DNA from: Planctomycetota bacterium
GTDB taxonomy: Bacteria > Planctomycetota > Planctomycetia > Gemmatales > Gemmataceae
Assembly: GCA_009920765.1 (NCBI GenBank)
Contig: RFZJ01000033.1
Span: 1-41,312, forward strand
Length of the DNA: 41,312 nt
Direction of reading: 5' to 3'
How positions within the stretch are numbered: the first letter of the stretch is position 1; every line of letters begins with the position of its first letter. The notes beneath the pieces are model-generated. The model did no database searches. It saw only the letters and a program-made list of their open reading frames with translations, and had not been told where the DNA came from. Made by a program: the position numbers and the translations under genes. Shown in pieces: positions 1 through 7,190 of the stretch.

Positions 1-1440
1 ATTGATATCCCCCTTCGCAAAGTACAGTTCTATTGTTGAAAGGTCTGTCTCTACTTTACCAGTACGGTGATAGTGCATTTGCACCACCAAGTCGGAGTTT
101 GGGGGAATGGTCCATGAGAATCCTTTGGGAGCCTTATAAGAGCCGCTGCCTGGTGCATAGCCTCCGATCATTTCAAATGAAAACTGATTGGATTTGTTAT
201 CAAGTTTCAGGTATTTTGCCAGCATCGGCCCTTGGCCATAGCCCGGCCCTTTATCACCTGGAAATAAACCAAAATCAATAAGGTTCTTGTCAGCGGAGGT
301 CTCAGCGAGGTTGGCGGAATCTCCGAAAAATATCAAGGAATGGTGTACTACTTTTATGTTACCAGGGACAAGACGTATCGCTCGAATTTTCAATTCATCC
401 TTTAGGTTCAATTTGAATACCAAAAAACGGTACACGTCGTCGCCTGTCGCTGCCAAGGTCATCGGGCCGGATTGTTTGAGAACCAGATCCGGCTTACCCA
501 GTTCCCCTGCCTCTGGGTCGGTGGAGGGTAGCTCTAGGGGTTTGGCTGGAAGTGGCCCCAGGGGCATTCCTTCAGCCACCCATTTGTGAAGCATATCTAT
601 CTGGTTGGATGTCGGATTTGGGATAAGGTTTTCCATTGCAAAGTCCGATTCTGCCTGACCAGGGGGCATTGCTTTCTGCTCTATTAGTTTAATGGCTGTC
701 TCTATCCAGAGGGTGGCATCTTCATAAGTAGCCAGCGAAAAGGGTGCCACACTTTTATCCTGATGACACACCACGCAATGCTTGTAAAGAAATGGCTGGA
801 TGTCGCGGTAGTAATCAACTTTGCTGCTGGCTTCTGGCGTTGGCTTGCGTGTTTCCACCGGGCAGCCTACCGCCTCGGTTTTGGCTACCCGGATCGCATT
901 TCCCTGGAGTACATCCTTTAACGCCTCGAGCAGGTCGTGTCGGCGGGCAGCAGAACGCTTTCCCAATTGTTTCACCCGGTCGTTGATCCGACCTTGATAA
1001 AGAATTTTGCCATCGTTGTTTAGCAATATTGCAGTTGGGACAACCTTCACACCCAATTTTGCAGCTACCATGTTTTCCCGGTCCAAATAGAGCGGAAAGC
1101 TTACATTGAATTCTTTTTTAAGACGCTTGATATCCTCGTCATCATCCCTTGCAATCAGCAGTCCCAAAATGCCTACCCGTCCATCCGGACTGGCCTTAAA
1201 AATATCCGCAGCAGCCTCGGTTAACGCCTTTTGTGACAAGGGGCAGTCAGCACCCAGAAACAGAACCACCATCAGGTCTTTACCAGCGGAAAGGTCCTTT
1301 AAACTCGTAGCCTTTCCTCCTTCTTCCATTACCATCAGTTGCAAGGGGTTGGTCTGTGCAAGGGAGGGAAGAGCAAACAAGCTGAAACAGAGTATTAATA
1401 ATGCTGCCCCAATCAAGCATGTCTTTGATTTTTGGTGCAT
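1..1440 (-). CDS. Secreted redoxin / cytochrome c fusion protein (3' end outside window)
   Basis: The minus-strand frame is open from ATG at 1440 to the window edge, about 480 residues without a stop. An N-terminal hydrophobic stretch ending in an Ala-rich signal cleavage region (about residues 8-28) indicates export. Residues about 35-165 look like a thioredoxin-fold redoxin domain with a GADCPLSQ motif, in which only one cysteine of the usual CxxC remains. A heme-c site CVVCH lies at residues 222-226 (776-area of the window), within a domain opening with 'YYRDIQPFLYKHC'. The remainder contains 'VVHHSLIFF' and 'VVQMHYHRTGK', which resemble the histidine-rich copper sites of ascorbate-dependent type II monooxygenase-like domains. 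Such fusions are frequent in planctomycetes and are usually named redoxin domain-containing proteins. The C-terminus is missing here, so the third domain is only inferred. It was found by direct translation of the strand. Confidence 0.85.
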   Translation of the reverse strand, partial: MHQKSKTCLIGAALLILCFSLFALPSLAQTNPLQLMVMEEGGKATSLKDLSAGKDLMVVLFLGADCPLSQKALTEAAADIFKASPDGRVGILGLLIARDDDEDIKRLKKEFNVSFPLYLDRENMVAAKLGVKVVPTAILLNNDGKILYQGRINDRVKQLGKRSAARRHDLLEALKDVLQGNAIRVAKTEAVGCPVETRKPTPEASSKVDYYRDIQPFLYKHCVVCHQDKSVAPFSLATYEDATLWIETAIKLIEQKAMPPGQAESDFAMENLIPNPTSNQIDMLHKWVAEGMPLGPLPAKPLELPSTDPEAGELGKPDLVLKQSGPMTLAATGDDVYRFLVFKLNLKDELKIRAIRLVPGNIKVVHHSLIFFGDSANLAETSADKNLIDFGLFPGDKGPGYGQGPMLAKYLKLDNKSNQFSFEMIGGYAPGSGSYKAPKGFSWTIPPNSDLVVQMHYHRTGKVETDLSTIELYFAKGDIN

Positions 1441-2196
1441 ATTGAACCTCCTCATGCGTCTTACATTGTCCTTACCTGATGAATGTAAAAACGCTTGAAT
1501 ACAAATGATATTATATAGGTAATTCGCAAGAAGTGTTTAACTGCCAGAACCTAGAAATGTGCCATTCGCGCTGCTTTTGTAAATCTGCATGTATTTGTTA
1601 TGAAAAGCATAGGTTCCAAAAAACGAATTCACAATGGGTTTTAAATTATTTTATTAGCAAAAGGTTTGGAGTTGCTCTTCAGGAATAGCAGGCAACTTGG
1701 TCAGAGTACCCTGCAGACAAGTTCTGAGATTGATTTCGAACTGTTGACAGGCGGCAGTGATGCTTAACAGAATAGCCAATTACTTTTCACCTTGATTCGT
1801 AGCAAATGAAGAATCAGGGTTTCTGCCTAGGGCAAACTAATTGGAACAAAGGTTGGGGCTGTGAACTGGTTTAGTTTTGATTTTAATTTGCAGGGTAATT
1901 ACTTGGGCCAGTAATGAAATGCTTCTTCTGAAAGTCCACACTTTAGGCAATAAGACCGGAGGGATTGACCCCTCTCCTTTCAACCCTTTTCTTTTTGTTT
2001 ACAGATTTATTCCTAAGCGGAGGTGAGTACAACACGGAGACAGATAAATGCAAAAATACTTGACTACCCCATTCCTTCAGTTTAACTTTTGGAATGTTTG
2101 TTTGGGATGTTTCTTGATATCTCGCAGAAGCTGGATTGGCTTCGAGGTAAAGGCAATATTATCCGAGTTTAGAAAACCTTAATTAGACAAAATTCA
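1441..2196. other. Gene-poor stretch containing only an IS66 relic
   Basis: This 756-bp stretch lies between two divergently read genes. Apart from the IS66 transposase relic at 1654-1836 I see no coding signal: all frames are broken by stops every few tens of codons. A short imperfect palindrome is present near 1967-1987. The last ~50 bases, rich in A and T, presumably hold the promoter of the gene starting at 2197, but no convincing -35/-10 pair stands out. Confidence 0.6.
1654..1836 (-). pseudogene. IS66-family transposase, C-terminal relic
   Basis: Reading the minus strand in one frame from 1836 to a TAA at 1656-1654 gives FALGRNPDSSFATNQGEK, a stop, then LAILLSITAACQQFEINLR and a tail ending PAIPEEQLQTFC. 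This matches the C-terminal layout of IS66 transposases: the LGRKN / (L)FAGSD-x-GGE segment followed by a helix 'ILLS(I/L)xATCxxxxIDPxxYLxxVLTRLP'. There are in-frame stops at 1782-1780 and just upstream of 1836, so it cannot make a transposase. No terminal inverted repeats or accessory ORFs are visible nearby, so this is an old fragment. It is close to the integrase relic at 2878-3381, which supports a decayed mobile region. Assignment rests on pattern memory, not on a search. Confidence 0.65.
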
Positions 2197-2748
2197 ATGA
2201 AGACAATCACCATTATCACTATACTATTTCTTGGCTTCCATATGATCCTTCAAGGAGATGAGCCAGCAAACTTGCAGTTTGCCGGTGTGAAGTACCATCT
2301 TGCTTCCGTGGAGCTTGGTAAAGATGACTCTATCACAAACGAGTATGTTCCTGCAGGCCAGAACCTTGATTCATGGACTACGCTTATAGCGGTCCGTCAA
2401 TGGACGAATGCCAAGGACATTGGGGATGCTGCTAAACCTTGGCTGAAAATGATCCGACCGCTGCTAACTAAAGATGTCAAAGTATTTAATAAACCTGATA
2501 GTGGAAAGGACGATACCGATGTTGTTTTTGAAGCATGGCTTGCCGCTCCCGACAAGTCATACATTGAGATAAATTTACATCGATTTGTGAAAGAGAAGGG
2601 GTCTGATGGGATTAAGGCATATCAATTTGCCCAGAAAGTTTTAATTTCGGGAGGCAAAAGTGATCCCAGCTTGTTTGTTAAGAATAGAACGGCTTTATTT
2701 AATGATCTCGCAAAGTTGCAGATTTCCCCGGTTAAGAAAAAGGAATAA
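2197..2748 (+). CDS. Secreted protein of unknown function (183 aa)
   Basis: The protein begins with a short Sec signal peptide (hydrophobic residues about 4-18, cleavage near the LQGDE segment) and is otherwise a soluble alpha/beta-looking domain with a lysine-rich tail. A segment 'NEYVPAGQNLDSWTTLIAVRQW' followed by a long helix-prone C-terminus recalls small exported proteins whose family I cannot name. No catalytic motif is evident. It sits between an IS66 relic and an integrase relic, so it may be cargo of a decayed integrative element, or an older host gene next to it. There is no clear Shine-Dalgarno sequence before the ATG, which is common in planctomycetes. The open frame and signal peptide argue that it is real. 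Confidence 0.75.
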   Translation: MKTITIITILFLGFHMILQGDEPANLQFAGVKYHLASVELGKDDSITNEYVPAGQNLDSWTTLIAVRQWTNAKDIGDAAKPWLKMIRPLLTKDVKVFNKPDSGKDDTDVVFEAWLAAPDKSYIEINLHRFVKEKGSDGIKAYQFAQKVLISGGKSDPSLFVKNRTALFNDLAKLQISPVKKKE

Positions 2749-2877
2749 ATCCGTCAAACCAAGTGCCATACATCTGACTGTTAGGGCATTGAATAAAATC
2801 AGGATTTAAAGTCACACCAACTGCTACCCTAGGTAAATTTTTCCACTCGATTGTAATCATTGCATAACTGATTAAAG

Positions 2878-3381
2878 TTGAAATGTCCGAAACCAAATCT
2901 AATAATGCTTTCAAAAACTTTTCTAGATACATTCGTTGATGCCTACTACTTTTCAGGCAGAGATATCAAGGTTGCGACGGTGGTGGTACGCCAACAGCCC
3001 TGCAGGAGCTTAATAGAGTTTTTTGGTGAAGATAAAAGTTTGGCGGATATTACCGCGTGAAATTGCAATCATTTCAGGGATTGGTTGCACCTTCAAAAAT
3101 TAGCACCCGCCACCAAAGACAAGAGGTTGAAATTCGTACGGGAGTTTTCAAAAGCTGCCAAAGATCACAAGCGATCTTCATTTGAAACGGAGTTGTTGGG
3201 ACAATTCCCGACTCATGTGGTGCCAATCTGGTTTGGTCCTAGTGTGACGGTTATGCTCAAGCATTATGTGCAAGTAACCAGCGAGCGCTTTGATAGGGCT
3301 GGTGGTCCTAAAAAAGCGGCGCATTTTTTGTGCAGAAAGGGTTTGCACCAAGTATACGATTGTTTGCAAATTCGATTGTAA
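2878..3381 (+). pseudogene. Tyrosine recombinase (integrase) relic beside tRNA-Ser
   Basis: Two ORFs in the same frame (2878-3060 and 3085-3381) are separated by a single TGA at 3058-3060. The first has an integrase SAM-like N-terminal domain (FLDTFVDAYYFSGRDIKVAT, then LIEFFGEDKSLADIT). Reading through the stop gives HFRDWL and LAPATKDKRLKFVREFSKAA, the usual continuation of that domain. The next block jumps directly to a C-terminal segment, FPTHVVPIWFG...LKHYVQVTSERFDRAGG, which carries the catalytic tyrosine (HY). The intervening ~200 residues with the Arg/His catalytic residues are absent. The gene therefore has one nonsense codon plus a large internal deletion and is non-functional. Its end lies 67 bp from the 3' end of tRNA-Ser, the typical place for an integrase that inserted into that tRNA. 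Confidence 0.8.
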
Positions 3382-3448
3382 ATGTTGACCCAGTGAGGAG
3401 TTGTGCAACTCCTTGCGATCCAAGGGAATCTGCAGCAAATGTATCAAA

Positions 3449-3535
3449 CGGAGGGGCAGGGATTTGAACCCTGGAACGGGTTTCCCCGTCTCCGGTTTTC
3501 AAGACCGGTGCAATCAGCCGCTCTGCCACCCCTCC
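3449..3535 (-). tRNA. tRNA-Ser(UGA)
   Basis: On the minus strand, 3535 down to 3449 folds as an 87-nt class II tRNA. The 7-bp acceptor stem is GGAGGGG with CCCCTCC, and the discriminator base is G. The anticodon loop in 'GGTCTTGAAAACC' has anticodon TGA, reading UCA codons. A long variable arm (GGAGACGGGGAAACCCGTTCC region) and the T-loop GTTCAAATC follow. CCA is not encoded. The extra arm and G73 discriminator are serine-tRNA identity features. An integrase relic lies just beyond the 3' end. Confidence 0.96.
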
Positions 3536-3650
3536 TGCTTAAAATCTATTTTCAAGGTTTTAGACTCATTTGCCAAGTCGGTTTCGGTAATTTTTATTAT
3601 TCCTCGGCTCAATATGTAGCTTTTAAGCCCTAAAACCATGAATACCAGCC

Positions 3651-4418
3651 TTACTTTTCCCTTATTGCGAACAGTATTTTCTTTTCAGGCCGATGAATCC
3701 CCACTAAACCCTTGGTTACGGGGTCGTATGCGATCCCCTGGCCCGGAAATGGGCAGGAAAGAGCTTCAACGAATTCAAGCGTGCCCCCTTCTTTGGGAAT
3801 CTTCAACCGGTATAGCACCTTGAAATGATGATGGGTGACCAAAAGCGTGTTTCCATCCCAGATGCCACCCGATGCACTGGCGTTATCCCAATCCTTGACC
3901 ACCTTTTCTGGAAAGCTCCAGCGTTGTAATTCGTTGAATTCATCATCCATCTTCGCAAGATAGGTTTTGGCATTATCTTTTTGATAGAAGGCAAAACAGC
4001 AATACCAGAATTTGTTTTCCGGATCGCGAATGGCCCAAGTCAGGCTACCTAATGATTTTGTAAAACTATGATGGATGGTAAGTTTGCCTGTATCTGGGTC
4101 ATAGACTCGGAGATCACTTTTTTCAGGTAACTTGGGGAAGTTCGAATGTGCGCAGTATATTTTACCATTCCATATCCAACCACTGTTCAAATGCTCTGCA
4201 TTACCCGTGCTAAGCTTTTTCAGTTCACCCGTTTTTCTATCATACTGCGCAACCTTGCTGTTAGAGATGGCATAAGCGTATTGCTCATCAGCAGCGGCAG
4301 CTTGTACTGCCTGATCGGAGGGAATAAAACTTTGTAATTTGTAGCCTGGCGTTAATGGAAGTGAGGTTTCAAAGTGCAGGGCGAAAAATATACCGATGCC
4401 TAGGGTTACTGCATGCAT
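3651..4418 (-). CDS. Secreted beta-propeller-like protein of unknown function
   Basis: This 255-residue protein starts at ATG 4418 with a weak signal peptide (residues about 3-15). The rest shows repeating beta-strand units typical of a small propeller: 'YAYAISNSKVAQYDRKTGEL', 'GKIYCAHSNFP', 'DLRVYDPDTGKL', 'NTLLVTHHHFKVLYRLKI' and 'GQGIAYDPVTKGLVGIHRPEKKI'. The aromatic/DxxTGK turns resemble blades of PQQ- or WD-like propellers. Related planctomycete proteins are sometimes given enzyme names by annotation pipelines, but no catalytic residues can be pointed to here. It is divergent from the carbonic anhydrase gene, with about 109 bp between the starts. Function unknown; lipid- or saccharide-binding is only a guess. 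Confidence 0.7.
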   Translation of the reverse strand: MHAVTLGIGIFFALHFETSLPLTPGYKLQSFIPSDQAVQAAAADEQYAYAISNSKVAQYDRKTGELKKLSTGNAEHLNSGWIWNGKIYCAHSNFPKLPEKSDLRVYDPDTGKLTIHHSFTKSLGSLTWAIRDPENKFWYCCFAFYQKDNAKTYLAKMDDEFNELQRWSFPEKVVKDWDNASASGGIWDGNTLLVTHHHFKVLYRLKIPKEGGTLEFVEALSCPFPGQGIAYDPVTKGLVGIHRPEKKILFAIREK

Positions 4419-4527
4419 GATTTTATTCCACCTAAGATTTTTGCAAGATTATAAGCTATTATTGTATTAGCAGATGATAGTGTAAAGAGATTAAAGGGAT
4501 GTAGAGTTCCATGGTAAGGAGATCCTC

Positions 4528-5214
4528 GTGAAGTCGATCAAAAAGCTTTTTGAAAATAACCGGAAGTGGTCGGAAGATATCAACAAGGGAAATCCGGATT
4601 TCTTCCCTACGCTTTCGAAGCAGCAGGCACCCAAGTATTTGTGGATTGGTTGTGCAGATAGTCGGGTGCCCGCCAATGAAGTGGTGGGATTGTTGCCTGG
4701 CGAATTGTTTGTTCATCGCAATGTTGCCAATGTGGTTGTTCATACCGATTTAAACTGCCTTTCGGTAATGCAGTATGCAATTGAAGTTTTGAAGGTGGAG
4801 CATGTGATTGTGTGCGGGCACTATGGTTGTGGTGGCGTGATAGCTGCGCTAAATGACAATAGGTATGGTTTGATTGACAATTGGTTGCGGCATGTGAAGG
4901 ATGTGAAGGAAAGGCATGAGCATCATATAAGTCTGCTTGGGGATCAAAAACTAAGAGAGGATTGTTTGTGCGAGCTTAATGTGATCGAGCAGGCGATCAA
5001 TGTCTGCCAGACCACGATTGTGCAGGATGCGTGGTTGCGAGGTCAGGAGTTGACGGTACACGCTTGTATTTATGGTTTAAAAGATGGGGTGTTGAAGGAT
5101 TTGGGAATGAGCATTAGTAGCTTGGAAGAGATGAACTCGAATTATGTGAATGCGTTGGCACTTGAAGGGATCGGGGTGAAGGATTTCACAAGGTTGCCCC
5201 GGATTGTGCATTAA
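4528..5214 (+). CDS. can: Beta-class carbonic anhydrase
   Basis: Carbonic anhydrase interconverts CO2 and bicarbonate in the cytoplasm. The 228-residue protein has the beta-class signature: zinc ligands C42, H98 and C101 in CADSR and GHYGCGG, and the catalytic Asp44/Arg46 pair. Length and sequence order fit the E. coli Can type (about 220 aa) rather than plant-type extended forms. The start is GTG at 4528, chosen because a strong TAAGGAG ribosome site lies at 4515-4521 with ideal spacing. No signal peptide is present. The stop codon overlaps by four bases the convergent lipoprotein gene ending at 5211. Upstream AT-rich sequence (4440-4500) likely holds the promoter. Confidence 0.95.
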   Translation: MKSIKKLFENNRKWSEDINKGNPDFFPTLSKQQAPKYLWIGCADSRVPANEVVGLLPGELFVHRNVANVVVHTDLNCLSVMQYAIEVLKVEHVIVCGHYGCGGVIAALNDNRYGLIDNWLRHVKDVKERHEHHISLLGDQKLREDCLCELNVIEQAINVCQTTIVQDAWLRGQELTVHACIYGLKDGVLKDLGMSISSLEEMNSNYVNALALEGIGVKDFTRLPRIVH

Positions 5215-5684
5215 TCAAGTTTGATTTCGAGATTGGTTTCGGCCTTGGTGATTTCAAGGTTGAGGGGGGTGGATTTAACATCCCCATATTTTGTAAGTAT
5301 TTGCCTGATTTCCGCTGTTTTTGAACTTTTTCCTTTCATCAGGCCTTGTTCAATCTGTTGGTCAAGAACATTTTTGGGTTGCCAAATAATCCATACCTTA
5401 TGCTTGCTGACTTTTACACCATCTTGGGATGCATCGTATTTGGCTTGAAACTTACCAGATTCATCAGTTTGTGCCCAACTTGGTCTGCCATCTTCAGGCT
5501 CGAAGTTCAAAATTAGATTACCGACAGGTTTCCCCTGAAAAGTTACGGTGCCGGAAACCGGAACAATTTCGGGCCCCTTCTTACCACAACCAGCCAGGGT
5601 AAAAAGAATCAGAAATATCAAAGCAAAAATTCCAGATGATTTAAAAAGCATGGAGTTATTCATTTTTAAAATAATCATGGGCAT
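5211..5684 (-). CDS. Small lipoprotein, transthyretin-like (module copy 1)
   Basis: The protein has a lipobox, LFTLAGCGKKG, so it should be lipidated on the cysteine. It is followed by 'PVSGTVTFQGKPVGNLILNFEP' and 'TDESGKFQAKYD', the pattern of carboxypeptidase-regulatory/transthyretin-like beta-sandwich domains that planctomycetes attach to small lipoproteins. The start is uncertain: ATGs at 5684, 5678, 5663 and 5651 all precede the signal peptide and none has a clear ribosome site. I chose 5684 because it lies seven bases after the stop of the upstream DUF1559 gene, suggesting coupling. A longer start at 5714 would overlap that gene. It pairs with the DUF1559 protein as the paralogous 6795-7190 gene pairs with 7187-8083. 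Confidence 0.8.
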   Translation of the reverse strand: MPMIILKMNNSMLFKSSGIFALIFLILFTLAGCGKKGPEIVPVSGTVTFQGKPVGNLILNFEPEDGRPSWAQTDESGKFQAKYDASQDGVKVSKHKVWIIWQPKNVLDQQIEQGLMKGKSSKTAEIRQILTKYGDVKSTPLNLEITKAETNLEIKLD

Positions 5685-5691
5685 CGGGGGG

Positions 5692-6648
5692 TTAATAGTC
5701 GCCAACGATTTCATCTCCTGCCCGAGTGTGCATTGCTTCGTAAGTTGTAAAGCTTATGTTGTTTGTAATAAAACCAACTCTGCCAGAAACCCAGGAAGCC
5801 ATGACGCCAGCAGGAGAGTGGCTGCCACAAGCAGCGCGGTTATTGGGGCCGGTGTAATTAGGGGGCTGCGGGGTATTGGAAGCATTTTCCCTTGAGGCTA
5901 CATAACCTTGCGAAGGATGGTGAACCCATGCAAATGGAGTGTTGGCTTTTTCGGGGTTGGTAAGCCAACTCATGGTGGCCCAGTGATTCTTTTCCAGAAA
6001 CAAAAAAGTATTGGTTGTGCCATCTGTAACATCAGAAATTTTAAGCTGGCTCCATACCCAACCCATACCATTGTGCCCTGCGGTATTTCGTTCGGGGCAA
6101 CAGATATTAGAACCCCCGGATTGAAGAGCATAATCTTTTACTTCATTAGGCGGACCAACCCGCTTTGCAGAGGGGCACATGAAAACTTTAGGGGCGCTTG
6201 TTGATGGTATTTTGTTGGTTGTCGTATCGCCACAACCGCCTGGGCAACGTTCGGAACCGTTTTCAAAAATAGTGCTTACATAGGCTAGTTTGGTGAAATC
6301 AAATTGTTTGTAGAGATTTTCCGCTTCCACATAAGGAAGAATGGTGACAGCCCAACTGAAATGACCCCAGGGTAGACCGGTACCCAAGTTAGGGTCGTTC
6401 CATGGCGCTGGAAAACTATTACTACTGCCCCCTCCGAAACTTCCAGAAGGAAAATTACCATAGGTTCCATGGTAATTATGAAAAGCAAGTGACAGTTGTT
6501 TAAGATTATTCATGCACTGGGATTTTGCTGCTGCTTCACGGACTTTTTGTACTGCGGGGAGCAGCAAGCCGATCAAAATTGCAATGATCGCTATCACGAC
6601 TAATAATTCGATTAGTGTGAATCCCTTTCTGTTTTGTAGATTTTGCAC
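5692..6648 (-). CDS. DUF1559 protein with prepilin-type N-terminus (copy 1)
   Basis: The protein opens with a type IV prepilin methylation motif (GFTLIELLVVIAIIAIL) followed by the DUF1559 hallmark helix LLPAVQKVREAA and CMNNLKQLSLAFHNYH. It should be an inner-membrane or periplasmic pseudopilin processed by prepilin peptidase. I chose GTG at 6648 rather than ATG at 6687: bases around it (AAGAGG, CTTTCC, then GTGCAAAAT) align with the AGAGGTTTTCC-ATGCAAAT start of the paralogue at 8083, giving equal leaders. The C-terminal H-x9-DG signature of the family is degenerate (HSPAGVMASWVSG, Asp replaced by Ser and one extra residue). The downstream lipoprotein follows closely. Function of DUF1559 proteins is unknown. 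Confidence 0.9.
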   Translation of the reverse strand: MQNLQNRKGFTLIELLVVIAIIAILIGLLLPAVQKVREAAAKSQCMNNLKQLSLAFHNYHGTYGNFPSGSFGGGSSNSFPAPWNDPNLGTGLPWGHFSWAVTILPYVEAENLYKQFDFTKLAYVSTIFENGSERCPGGCGDTTTNKIPSTSAPKVFMCPSAKRVGPPNEVKDYALQSGGSNICCPERNTAGHNGMGWVWSQLKISDVTDGTTNTFLFLEKNHWATMSWLTNPEKANTPFAWVHHPSQGYVASRENASNTPQPPNYTGPNNRAACGSHSPAGVMASWVSGRVGFITNNISFTTYEAMHTRAGDEIVGDY

Positions 6649-6794
6649 GGAAAGCCTCTTAGAATAAGAAGAAAGTATGAAGAACATTAATGTTAAATAA
6701 TTTAAGATGTGAAAGAAAGATTAAAAAGCGGTATATCGATAAATTTTTTTTGAAATAGGGTTAGAAAAGGAAGAACCGCATCCGAACAGGTTTT

Positions 6795-7190
6795 TCATTT
6801 GGATTTTAGAATGAAATCTTTCTCGTTAATTCCTTTTTGAACGATAATTTCTTGGGATATAACCCCTGAAATCGTTTGGTCCATAAGAATTCCCGGGTCT
6901 GCTGAGGGTATTTTCTTTCCTGTTACCTTGGCCCAATTAATTTCAACCAAATAGGTTCCCGGATTGAACCCTTCGTGGTTTTCGATTATGTAAGTCCCAT
7001 CATTGACTGCACTTGCAGCTTTTTTGTTGGTTTCGGGCGTTTTTGGAACAAAAGTGAGGCTCCCCAAAAGCAGGGGTTTGCCATCAAGAGTGATGGTACC
7101 TTTAATGGAGCTTGGTTTTTCTGAACCACATCCCAAAAAGCAAATTAGGAACAAGCTTGGTGTCAAGTTTCTTATAAATTTTAGGCTCAT
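6795..7190 (-). CDS. Small lipoprotein (module copy 2)
   Basis: A lipobox (FLICFLGCGSEK) after a short signal peptide marks a lipoprotein of 131 residues. The body has 'SIKGTITLDGKPLLLGSLTFVP' and 'AVNDGTYIIENHEGFNPGTYLVEI', a transthyretin-like beta-sandwich pattern shared with the lipoprotein at 5211-5684. Its ATG overlaps the TGA stop of the upstream DUF1559 gene as ATGA at 7190-7187, so translation is very probably coupled. The pair looks like one transcription unit. Role unknown; by context it is likely a partner or periplasmic accessory of the DUF1559 pseudopilin. Confidence 0.88.
   Translation of the reverse strand: MSLKFIRNLTPSLFLICFLGCGSEKPSSIKGTITLDGKPLLLGSLTFVPKTPETNKKAASAVNDGTYIIENHEGFNPGTYLVEINWAKVTGKKIPSADPGILMDQTISGVISQEIIVQKGINEKDFILKSK

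Noticed and set aside
1967..1987. GGAGGGATTGACCCC resembles a decayed copy of the tRNA-Ser 3' end (a possible second att site)
   Set aside because: The similarity to the T-arm is short and gapped, and a small palindrome explains it as well. I could not call it an att site.
3308..3633. Several ORFs of 72-76 aa over the tRNA and its flank
   Set aside because: They overlap the tRNA-Ser gene on both strands and have no start signals or protein-like composition. They are shadows.
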